A stretch of 30,666 bases of DNA from SLJK01 sp964567295. GTDB lineage: Bacteria; Bacillota; Dethiobacteria; DTU022; UBA8154. The notes beneath the pieces were generated by a model. It saw only the letters and a program-made list of their open reading frames with translations, searched no databases and was not told where the DNA came from. Made by a program: the position numbers and the translations under genes. The stretch spans positions 1 to 30,666 of the forward strand of contig CAZMLU010000016.1 in the NCBI GenBank assembly GCA_964567295.1, read 5' to 3'. Below, piece by piece: positions 15,528 through 22,423 of this stretch (positions are counted from its first letter, which is position 1; every line of letters begins with the position of its first letter).

Positions 15528-16068
15528 AAGACAAATTATGGACGCAGATGGTATCAGAAGGGCCATAACAAGAATTGCACATGAAATAGTGGAGAGAAAC
15601 AAAGGCACAGAAAATCTTGTATTGGTAGGTATAAAAAGCAGGGGAATACCCCTTGCTTATCGTTTAGCCGGGTTGGTGGAAAAGATAGAGGGAATTGAGC
15701 CCCTGATTGGGCTTCTTGATATTACTCCATACAGGGACGATCTTCAATTTAATGATTCTGTGAAGGGAAGGGAAGAAGCTGTTGCCTTTACTCTAGATAT
15801 TACCGAAAAAGTGGTAGTATTAGTCGATGATGTGCTTTATACAGGCCGCTCTGCAAGGGCAGCTATGGAAGCTCTTATGGAAAGAGGTAGGCCTTTTTCT
15901 ATTCAACTTGCTGTCTTGGTTGACAGAGGCCACAGGGAACTGCCTATCCGCCCTGATTTTGTTGGGAAAAATGTTCCTACCAGCCGCCACGAAAGTATTG
16001 AGGTGTGCCTCGAGGAGATGGATGCAAGAGACGAGGTTTTTATAGTTGAAGATGATAATAACGGGTGA
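15514..16068 (+). CDS. pyrR: Bifunctional pyr operon attenuation protein / uracil phosphoribosyltransferase PyrR
   Basis: Binds pyr mRNA leaders in a UMP-dependent way and has UPRTase activity. Seen: RRAITRIAHEIVERN near the N-terminus, LVGIKSRGIPLAYRLA, the PRPP-binding motif VVVLVDDVLYTGRSARAAMEAL, and RPDFVGKNVPTSRHESIEV. 184 aa, full length. Start ATG 15514 lies inside the end of rluD. Unlike in Bacillus, no pyr biosynthetic genes follow: only 5 bp separate its stop from the convergent rqcH stop. I saw no PyrR-binding attenuator in the window. Confidence 0.95.
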   Translation: MTRLKRQIMDADGIRRAITRIAHEIVERNKGTENLVLVGIKSRGIPLAYRLAGLVEKIEGIEPLIGLLDITPYRDDLQFNDSVKGREEAVAFTLDITEKVVVLVDDVLYTGRSARAAMEALMERGRPFSIQLAVLVDRGHRELPIRPDFVGKNVPTSRHESIEVCLEEMDARDEVFIVEDDNNG

Positions 16069-16073
16069 TCCTC

Positions 16074-17843
16074 TTAACTCTTTTCTGAGTTTTTGAGCAG
16101 GGTATTTATTTTTCTTTTTTCCGGTGTAACAAAAACCGTACGGTAGTTTTTGTATGTTACCATGCCTGGTTTTCCAACTGGATGGCGGCGAATGTTTTTA
16201 ATGGGAGTATAATCGACTGCTACATTGGAGGAGTTGGTGCCTCGGCTGAAATGTGCTGCCAGAAAAGCTGCTTCTTCTATGGCTGCAGAGGATGGGGAAG
16301 AAGAGCGTACGATAACATGAGCTCCAGGCAGGTCTTTTACGTGAAACCAGTAGTCAGCTTTAGCAGCAAAACGTAGCGTGAGGTAATCGTTTTGTCTGTT
16401 GTTGCGTCCTACGAATATTTCTTCACCTGTTGATGATATAAATTTCAAGGGTGCTGCTCTGACATCTTTTTTTCGAGTGGAGGAAGTTTTGTCGCTAAGC
16501 GGAAGGTAACCTCCTTCCTCTAACTCATCTTTGATCTCTTCAAGAGTGTTGTAATCAGCATTTTCTATGGCAAAAAGGATGCTTTCGAGATAGAGTATTT
16601 CTTGGCGTGTACGTCCAAGTTGGTGAGAGATTTTTTTTATTCCTTGGCTTGCTTTACGATATTTCCGAAAATAGCGCTGGGCATTTTGAGAGGCTGAAAG
16701 AGAAGGGTTCAGGGGTATTTGGAGCTCTTCCTTTTCTTCACTGTAAATATTCTCTAGGGAAACGCTATTTTTGCGTGGTTCTATTTTTCCAATATTAATA
16801 TTAATAAGCTCTCCGCAAAGACGATAATAATCAGCATTATGGGCTTTTTCCAGTTCTTCCAACTGATTTTTTTCTTTTTTAAGGTTTTTGTCCAGGGATC
16901 GTTTGATTTGTTGCAGCAGGAATTCTCGTATCTTCTTTCTTTCTTCTATTTTTTCCTTATTATCGTAAAATTCATCCAGCATTTTATTCATAGATGCACG
17001 AACATAAGTATTAGTTGCGGTATTTCCAAGTGGCTTGATCGCTGCAAAATCAAGGGGAGTTCCGTCTTCTTTGCAGAGCAGCGTAGGTTCCCATGTTCCT
17101 TTGATATAAGTCTGCAGTAAATTTTGCAGCTCATCCCAGATCTTATTTATATTTTCTGGTAAAATCTTAGGTGAGTCTGCCCTTACAGCAATTTCATTGG
17201 CCATAAAAGGGCTTAACCCCCGTAAATTTTTTAATAAGAAATCCTTTGTTGGTATGCCTTCGCTCAGGGAGGCTATATCATTGAAATGTTGGAAATTCAG
17301 GGCTATGGGATGAAGTTTTTCCTGCAGTGGTGGGGGAACATAGACTTGATGGGATAAGAGGGTCCTGAAACGGTTTAAGGAGGAAGGTGCGGGTTTAAGG
17401 ACGCCCAAGATTAATTGTTTTCCTTCATCATCGGGATTGTCCAGCAAAATTAGATTGCTGTTTCTGCCCATGATTTCTGCAACCAGTGTTTTTTTTGCGC
17501 TTTCCCCTCGTTCGTTTAAGACTTCAAAATCAAGGTAAACCACTCTTTCCAGTTCTGGTTGGCGTATTGATACCAACAAGCCCCCAACCAGGTGCTTCCT
17601 TAAGAGCATACAAAAGGGTGGCGGTGAGGAAGGATGGGTGAAATGACGAGAAGTGAGATGCATTCTAGCGTTGGTGGAGTTAATTGAAAAAAAGAGGTTT
17701 TTTACGGGAGTCTCTCCCCTGAAATACAAAAGAACTTCTTTCGCACTCAACTGAAATATTCTAGCAACTTTAGGCCTGTTATTGAGAAGAGTGCTTTCTA
17801 TTTCTTTTACGATTGCGTTAAGAACCATAGCGTCAAAAGGCAA
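16074..17843 (-). CDS. rqcH: RqcH / Rqc2 (NFACT protein), ribosome quality-control factor
   Basis: Binds stalled 50S-peptidyl-tRNA complexes and recruits tRNA-Ala to add poly-Ala degron tails; formerly annotated as a fibronectin-binding protein. Seen: NFACT-N (MPFDAMVLNAIVKEIE; NLFFSINSTNARMHLT; SIRQPELERVVYLDFE), HhH-like and coiled-coil segments (about residues 270-440, e.g. KNLKKEKNQLEELEKAH), and NFACT-R from about 470 (IFVGRNNRQNDYLTLRFA; DYWFHVKDLPGAHVIVR; RRHPVGKPGMVTYKNYRTV). The DR pair needed in Bacillus RqcH appears as Glu99-Arg100, a conservative change. 589 aa. Start TTG 17843 with GGAGG 8 nt upstream. It faces pyrR and is divergent from yicC. Confidence 0.93.
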   Translation of the reverse strand: MPFDAMVLNAIVKEIESTLLNNRPKVARIFQLSAKEVLLYFRGETPVKNLFFSINSTNARMHLTSRHFTHPSSPPPFCMLLRKHLVGGLLVSIRQPELERVVYLDFEVLNERGESAKKTLVAEIMGRNSNLILLDNPDDEGKQLILGVLKPAPSSLNRFRTLLSHQVYVPPPLQEKLHPIALNFQHFNDIASLSEGIPTKDFLLKNLRGLSPFMANEIAVRADSPKILPENINKIWDELQNLLQTYIKGTWEPTLLCKEDGTPLDFAAIKPLGNTATNTYVRASMNKMLDEFYDNKEKIEERKKIREFLLQQIKRSLDKNLKKEKNQLEELEKAHNADYYRLCGELININIGKIEPRKNSVSLENIYSEEKEELQIPLNPSLSASQNAQRYFRKYRKASQGIKKISHQLGRTRQEILYLESILFAIENADYNTLEEIKDELEEGGYLPLSDKTSSTRKKDVRAAPLKFISSTGEEIFVGRNNRQNDYLTLRFAAKADYWFHVKDLPGAHVIVRSSSPSSAAIEEAAFLAAHFSRGTNSSNVAVDYTPIKNIRRHPVGKPGMVTYKNYRTVFVTPEKRKINTLLKNSEKS

Positions 17844-17872
17844 GAGTTTTTCCTCCAGATTGTATTTTCATA

Positions 17873-17881
17873 AGTATAGCA
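17873..17881 (-). promoter_or_regulatory. Possible extended -10 promoter for rqcH
   Basis: On the minus strand TGCTATACT, an extended -10 with TGn spacing, about 30 nt before the rqcH start. No good -35 at 16-18 bp, which extended -10 promoters can tolerate. Confidence 0.4.
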
Positions 17882-17904
17882 TCAAGTTTTCTCATTAAAG
17901 TATA

Positions 17905-17981
17905 CCTATTTTATTCTTAATAAGCAAATAAGAAAATATTAATAACAGGGTGTCTATAAAGAGGCAAGAGAATAAAATAGG
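17905..17981. repeat. 13-bp perfect inverted repeat in the rqcH-yicC divergent region
   Basis: CCTATTTTATTCT (17905-17917) and AGAATAAAATAGG (17969-17981), arms 51 bp apart; a partial third copy, CCTATTTT, lies near 18032. The 295-bp region between rqcH and yicC otherwise holds the two promoters and no ORF. Function unknown. Confidence 0.45.
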
Positions 17982-18070
17982 CAGTTTTTTTCGAAAGTCA
18001 GGGAAAATATAGGATAAAGGACTTCTCAGGACCTATTTTCGGTATATTTTTGGAATGCTCCCTTTTTCTC

Positions 18071-18098
18071 TTGAATGTGAACAAATTTATGATAAAAT
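18071..18098 (+). promoter_or_regulatory. Sigma-A-like promoter for the yicC operon
   Basis: TTGAAT (18071-18076), 16 bp, TAAAAT (18093-18098). The start of the yicC coding region is 41 bp downstream of the -10. Confidence 0.5.
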
Positions 18099-18138
18099 AG
18101 ATTTATAAAAAACGATTTTTGCAGTAAGGGGTATAAAT

Positions 18139-19020
18139 TTGGCCATAAGTATGACAGGATATGGACGAGGAGAAGTAAGAGGGCAGGATTTTGGTTTAAT
18201 AGTTGAGCTTCGTGCTTTAAATCATCGCTATCTTGACATGGTTATTAAAATGCCCCGAGAATTATCATCTTTAGAAGATATGGTGAGAGGGCAGGTTAAA
18301 GAGGAGTTGTTCAGGGGCAAGGTTGAAGTTTATATCACTGTTCTGGATACAGAAGGCAAAGCAAGTGTTGTGGCAATAGATGAAAAACTGGCAAAAGCCT
18401 ATCTTGAGGCCTTTCAAGCCCTTCAGAAATCTTTGAGCCTGGATGAAGAAAGATTGACAGCAAGCAGTTTGGCTGTTCTACCCGAGGTTTTGCAGGTAAG
18501 GAAAAATGAGATTGACCTGGAGAGAGTTGAGCCTGTTCTTAAAAACGCCCTTAAAGAAGCCCTTTCGAAGCTTAATATGCAACGGAAGAGAGAAGGAGAA
18601 ATACTGGAAATTGATATCTCCAACAGAATTGGCATAATTAAAGAAGCAGTCCATAATATTAAAGAAAAAAGTCCTCAAGTGATAAAATATTATCAGCAGA
18701 AACTAAATAATCGCCTTAATGAGCTATACAACTGCTCTTATTATGACAAACAGCGTTTTTTTACAGAGGTGGCTTTTTTTGCAGAAAGGTCTAATATTGA
18801 TGAAGAGCTTGTGCGTCTTCAAAGTCATCTCCAGGCATTTGAAGAGGACTTGTTTAAGGATGATGTCTTAGGGCGCAAACTGGATTTTCTGGCACAAGAG
18901 ATTAACCGGGAAATTAATACCATTGCTTCTAAGTGCAACGACCTGGAGATTTCACATATGGTTGTTGAAGTTAAAAGCGAAATGGAAAAGGTGAGAGAAC
19001 AAATACAAAATATAGAATGA
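18139..19020 (+). CDS. yicC: YicC/YloC family protein (putative endoribonuclease)
   Basis: Seen: the family N-terminus ISMTGYGRGE, LRALNHRYLDMVIKMPRELS, FRGKVEVYI, and the C-terminal DUF1732 region RLQSHLQAFEEDL...GRKLDFLAQEINREINTIASK with SEMEKVREQIQNIE at the end. E. coli YicC has been reported to act as an endoribonuclease affecting a small RNA; the clostridial role is not established. 293 aa, normal. Start TTG 18139 has AAGGGG (18126-18131) at 7-nt spacing. First gene of a yicC-remA-gmk-rpoZ-coaBC string in the same order as Bacillus. Confidence 0.93.
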   Translation: MAISMTGYGRGEVRGQDFGLIVELRALNHRYLDMVIKMPRELSSLEDMVRGQVKEELFRGKVEVYITVLDTEGKASVVAIDEKLAKAYLEAFQALQKSLSLDEERLTASSLAVLPEVLQVRKNEIDLERVEPVLKNALKEALSKLNMQRKREGEILEIDISNRIGIIKEAVHNIKEKSPQVIKYYQQKLNNRLNELYNCSYYDKQRFFTEVAFFAERSNIDEELVRLQSHLQAFEEDLFKDDVLGRKLDFLAQEINREINTIASKCNDLEISHMVVEVKSEMEKVREQIQNIE

Positions 19021-19164
19021 GTGTTTAATTTATTCATAAAAAGGAGGGAATAGAAAATATTGCTTGTTTGCTGTCCTTTTGGGGTTGTGAGGGGTTAAGG
19101 GAGCAGTCCTTACAGTAAATCTATTCCAGTCTATTTTTTGTGTAACATATTTAAAGGAGGTGTC

Positions 19165-19227
19165 ATGCCTGTTTGCGGAGCGTTTATGAATAAATTTGCT
19201 CGGGGACAGGTTGAAAATGAATATTAA
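19165..19227 (+). CDS. 20-codon leader ORF overlapping the remA start
   Basis: ATG 19165 follows AAAGGAGGTG (19153-19162), the strongest ribosome site in this gap, at short spacing. The ORF (begins MPVCGAFMNKFARG) stops at TAA 19225-19227, 8 bp inside remA in another frame. remA itself has only a weak ribosome site, so this ORF may couple translation into remA. It has no recognisable homology. It may be only a coupling device rather than a functional peptide. Confidence 0.45.
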   Translation: MPVCGAFMNKFARGQVENEY

Positions 19228-19483
19228 ACTTATAAATATTGGATTTGGAAATATTGTTTCGGCAAATCGTATTATTGCCATTGTCAGTCCGGAATCGGCA
19301 CCCATAAAGAGGATAATAGGGGAGGCCAGAGACAGGGGCATGTTAGTGGATGCAACATATGGAAGGCGTACCAGGGCTGTAATTATTTCAGATAGTGGGC
19401 ATATTATATTATCCGCAGTTCAGCCAGAAACAGTAAAACATCGCTTGCAGAGCAAAGAAGCAGCAGAAGAAGGCAAACAGTAA
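19217..19483 (+). CDS. remA: RemA/DUF370 family DNA-binding regulator
   Basis: In Bacillus RemA is a ring-forming DNA-binding activator of biofilm matrix and osmoprotection genes; in Clostridia the regulon is unknown. Seen: INIGFGNIVSANRIIAIVSP with Arg18, a residue needed for RemA DNA binding, then APIKRIIGEARDRGMLVDAT, YGRRTRAVIISDSGH and ILSAVQPETVKHRL. 88 aa. Start ATG 19217 gives the family MNIKLINIG N-terminus; a TTG at 19196 would add seven residues. Located between yicC and gmk, as in Bacillus (ylzA). Confidence 0.94.
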   Translation: MNIKLINIGFGNIVSANRIIAIVSPESAPIKRIIGEARDRGMLVDATYGRRTRAVIISDSGHIILSAVQPETVKHRLQSKEAAEEGKQ

Positions 19484-19518
19484 TTTTGGCTTATTGATAA
19501 CAATATGGAGAGAAAAAC

Positions 19519-20151
19519 ATGGAAAAGGGACTGTTTATAGTTATTTCAGGACCCTCAGGTGCTGGAAAAGGGACTGTTTGTAAAACAGTTGCAAAGAGAA
19601 ATGAAAAGATGTTCCACTCTGTCTCTATGACCACTCGGTCTCCACGAAAGAAAGAAATAGACGGGATAGATTATCAATTTGTAAATGAAGAGTATTTTTT
19701 AAAATTAAGAGATAGTGGAGCTTTTATGGAGTGGGCAAGGGTTTACGATAACTATTATGGAACACCGGCTTTTCAGGTGGAAGAAAAACGAAATAACGGC
19801 TTCGATGTTCTTTTGGAAATCGATATCCAGGGCGCAAAGCAGATACGCAGCAACTATAAAGATAGTGTTTCCATATTTTTATTGCCTCCCTCTATGGAAG
19901 AATTGTTAAAGAGGATAAAGGGAAGAGCAACGGACAACTCCGATACCATAACTAAGAGATATTCTGCTGCTTACCATGAGATGAGAGAAGTATGGGAATA
20001 CGATTATTTTGTGGTAAATGACGAGGTTTTCTCTGCAGTGAAAAGAATTGAGGCAATCATAATTGCAGAAAAATGCCGTGTTAAAAAGGATAATAAATAT
20101 TTACATCATGTTTTAGGGAAAGGTGATACGGATGATCAATCCATCAACTGA
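19519..20151 (+). CDS. gmk: Guanylate kinase
   Basis: Phosphorylates GMP to GDP. Seen: P-loop ISGPSGAGKGTVCK, SVSMTTRSPRKKEIDGIDYQF (GMP binding), YYGTPAFQVEE, VLLEIDIQGAKQIR, and the lid region RIKGRATDNSDTITKR (family RL..R...). 210 aa. ATG 19519 with GGAGAG upstream. Overlaps rpoZ by 20 bp. Confidence 0.96.
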   Translation: MEKGLFIVISGPSGAGKGTVCKTVAKRNEKMFHSVSMTTRSPRKKEIDGIDYQFVNEEYFLKLRDSGAFMEWARVYDNYYGTPAFQVEEKRNNGFDVLLEIDIQGAKQIRSNYKDSVSIFLLPPSMEELLKRIKGRATDNSDTITKRYSAAYHEMREVWEYDYFVVNDEVFSAVKRIEAIIIAEKCRVKKDNKYLHHVLGKGDTDDQSIN

Positions 20152-20338
20152 TGAACTTTTAGACAAGGTAGATAGCAGATATACCTTGGTGATTATGGCG
20201 GCTAAAAGAGCCAGGAAACTTAGGGAAAAGCGAGCCAATAGGGATGAAACACAAATTTTTAAAGAGGTTTCTGCCGCCCTGGAAGATATTGCGGCAGGTA
20301 AAATTACTTACGAAAGAACTAAAAATGGCATTAAGTAA
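20132..20338 (+). CDS. rpoZ: RNA polymerase omega subunit
   Basis: Small accessory subunit that assists assembly of beta-prime into RNA polymerase. Seen: INPSTDELLDKVDSRYTLVI, MAAKRARKLREK, and the tail VSAALEDIAAGKITYER, all family-typical. ATG 20132 follows AAAGGTG by about 6 nt and yields 68 aa; GTG 20123 would add three residues. Gene order gmk-rpoZ-coaBC is highly conserved. Confidence 0.95.
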   Translation: MINPSTDELLDKVDSRYTLVIMAAKRARKLREKRANRDETQIFKEVSAALEDIAAGKITYERTKNGIK

Positions 20339-20371
20339 AAAATGGCGCCTTGAAATGCAGGTGTAAAATAT

Positions 20372-21598
20372 ATGCTTGAGGGAAAAGTCGTTCTTCTCGG
20401 TATAAGTGGAGGAATAGCGGCCTATAAAAGCGCTGAGCTGGCCAGGCTTTTAGTAAAAGAGGGTTGCACAGTACAAGTTGTAATGACCAAAGCAGCTTGT
20501 GAATTTATTAGTCCGTTAACTATGAGGACGCTCACAGGACGTCCTGTTTATTCTTCTCTTTTTGAGTCAACCTATTCCAATGCAACAGCGCACATTGATC
20601 TGGCTCGCGAACCTCATATGGTGATAGTTGCTCCTGCAACTGCCAATATTATTGGAAAAATGCGGGCAGGTATAGCCGACAACTTACTCACTACTGTGTT
20701 GATGGCTATAGACCGAGAGAAATGCCCTGTGGTTTTTTCTCCTTCTATGAACTCGGGAATGTTTTCTAGCCCCGCGGTAAAAGATAATATTAGTGTGCTC
20801 CGCCAGCGGGGCTACGTGATTGTAGAGCCCGGGGAAGGGTTCTTAGCTTGTGGTGAAGTTGGAGAAGGGCGTATGGTTGAGCCATCCCTGTTAGTGGAAA
20901 AGCTTAAGGGTATTTCTGAGGGAGATGTAGGAGATTATGCTGGGTTAACAGTAATGGTAACCGCAGGTCCTACCAGGGAAGCGCTAGATCCCGTTCGATT
21001 TTTCGGTAACCATTCTACTGGGAAAATGGGGTATGCTTTGGCCCGAGCAGCCAGTGAAAGAGGTGCCAAGGTGATACTTATAAGCGGGCCCACTCCACTG
21101 GAGCCTCCGGAAAATGTTTATTTGGTAAACGTAAGTACTGCAAGGGAAATGTACAATGCTGTCCTAAAAGAATATCCCAATGTGGATATTGTAATTAAGA
21201 CAGCGGCGGTTGCTGACTATCGTCCAGAAAAATGTTATTTGGAAAAAATAAAAAAGGGTGATGACAAGGACATAAAACTTGTGCGCAATCCCGATATTTT
21301 AAAAGAGCTTGGTTATAATAAAAAAGAACAATTTTTGGTAGGGTTTGCCGCAGAGACAGAAGACTTGCTGGAGAACGCCACAACTAAAATGGAGGAGAAG
21401 AACTTGGACATGGTGGTGGCTAACGACCTCAATGTAGAAGGGGCTGGTTTTGCTGCTGAAACCAATGTTGTACATGTGCTTTACCGAAACGGATTTGTGG
21501 AAGAGTTTCCAATTATGAGCAAATACGAGCTTGCTCATACAATTTTGAAACGAATTATTAACTGCCGTTCCGCTGAGCTTGAAGGTCGTGTGAGGTAG
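20372..21598 (+). CDS. coaBC: Bifunctional phosphopantothenoylcysteine decarboxylase / phosphopantothenate-cysteine ligase
   Basis: Catalyses two steps of coenzyme A synthesis. CoaC half: GISGGIAAYKSAELARLL (FMN binding), catalytic His74 in AHIDLARE, PSMNSGMF, and Cys160 in GFLACGEVGEGRM. CoaB half from about residue 190: VMVTAGPTREALDPVRFFGN, HSTGKMGYALARAA, KTAAVADYRP, NPDILKELG and VVANDLNVEGAGF. 408 aa. ATG 20372. Followed 34 bp later by a terminator, so it ends the yicC transcript. Confidence 0.96.
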   Translation: MLEGKVVLLGISGGIAAYKSAELARLLVKEGCTVQVVMTKAACEFISPLTMRTLTGRPVYSSLFESTYSNATAHIDLAREPHMVIVAPATANIIGKMRAGIADNLLTTVLMAIDREKCPVVFSPSMNSGMFSSPAVKDNISVLRQRGYVIVEPGEGFLACGEVGEGRMVEPSLLVEKLKGISEGDVGDYAGLTVMVTAGPTREALDPVRFFGNHSTGKMGYALARAASERGAKVILISGPTPLEPPENVYLVNVSTAREMYNAVLKEYPNVDIVIKTAAVADYRPEKCYLEKIKKGDDKDIKLVRNPDILKELGYNKKEQFLVGFAAETEDLLENATTKMEEKNLDMVVANDLNVEGAGFAAETNVVHVLYRNGFVEEFPIMSKYELAHTILKRIINCRSAELEGRVR

Positions 21599-21632
21599 GG
21601 GAATACCAAGAAAAGTCATATTGCCTAACCTG

Positions 21633-21656
21633 AAGAGGCTCTGTTGGCCTCTTTTT
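21633..21656 (+). terminator. Intrinsic terminator after coaBC
   Basis: 7-bp stem AAGAGGC (21633-21639) / GCCTCTT (21647-21653), 7-nt loop, T-tract to 21656. Reads for the plus strand; the minus-strand side lacks a comparable U-run. Confidence 0.75.
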
Positions 21657-21659
21657 AAT

Positions 21660-22271
21660 TTATAATACGAGGGAAAGGAGCCTTGGGGTGACAATAATTT
21701 CTATTACGGCACCTAAAAGCAGAAGCCAAACAACCAGGGGGAAGAGTGACCAATATTCTTTCCAAATGTAGCCAATACTCTCTTTTCTGGTTTTTTGCTT
21801 GATAGGAAAGATAAGATGAAAACCAGTTTTCAATCCCAGGGCAGCACTTATAAAAAAGGCAGGCAGTTCAAAAATTCCGTGAGGTAGTATTCCTAGTACA
21901 ATAAAAAAAATAACCGGGACTTCTTCATTGCTCATTGCTGTCATTATGAATCCCAGCAATGCCCCATTACTGAATAACCCTAAAAGAGGTGGAATTCCTA
22001 AAATAACACCCAAAAACATAACAAATAAAGAGGAAAAGAAGTTATTGAAAAAGATTAGTAATATTCCTCTTAATGGGGGTCCTTCGAATATTTCCTTGGC
22101 CATTTCTTCTAATATCTCTTTTTGGCCGGAAGTCAGTTCAGTTAGCAAAAAAACATCTTCTGTGATAAAAAAAATTGGAGCAATGATACCCAATGCGAAG
22201 AAAAAAGCAGTAAGGACAAACCAGTTCGCATTATTTACTAAGTTAACTGTAATTTTTGTTTTATCAATCAT
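21660..22271 (-). CDS. SpoIIM-family (DUF95) integral membrane protein
   Basis: Five or so hydrophobic helices, with the family signature VLGILPHGIFELPAFFISAALGL. Also NNFFSSLFVMFLGVILGIPP and SNGALLGFIMTAM. In spore-formers SpoIIM joins the SpoIID-SpoIIP engulfment complex, but DUF95 proteins also occur in non-sporulators, so I do not assign spoIIM firmly. 203 aa. ATG 22271 has GAGG 5 nt upstream. It is the only minus-strand gene between two plus-strand blocks and faces the coaBC terminator. Confidence 0.85.
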   Translation of the reverse strand: MIDKTKITVNLVNNANWFVLTAFFFALGIIAPIFFITEDVFLLTELTSGQKEILEEMAKEIFEGPPLRGILLIFFNNFFSSLFVMFLGVILGIPPLLGLFSNGALLGFIMTAMSNEEVPVIFFIVLGILPHGIFELPAFFISAALGLKTGFHLIFPIKQKTRKESIGYIWKEYWSLFPLVVWLLLLGAVIEIIVTPRLLSLVL

Positions 22272-22423
22272 AGCATCCTCGAATTTTATAAGTTTAAAGC
22301 AGATATTTGTGTGCTTGGCTGCATAAATACCTTTTTAAATGGTCTTGGTGGCAGATGATTTAATTATAATATATAATAACATCTAATGAAATAGTGTTTA
22401 AGATTATTGCCGAGGTGGAAGTT

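Noticed and set aside
22321..22423. priA promoter at the double TATAAT
   Set aside because: The nearest -35-like TTGGTG is at 14 or 21 bp; spacing is wrong, so it is noted only in the priA entry.
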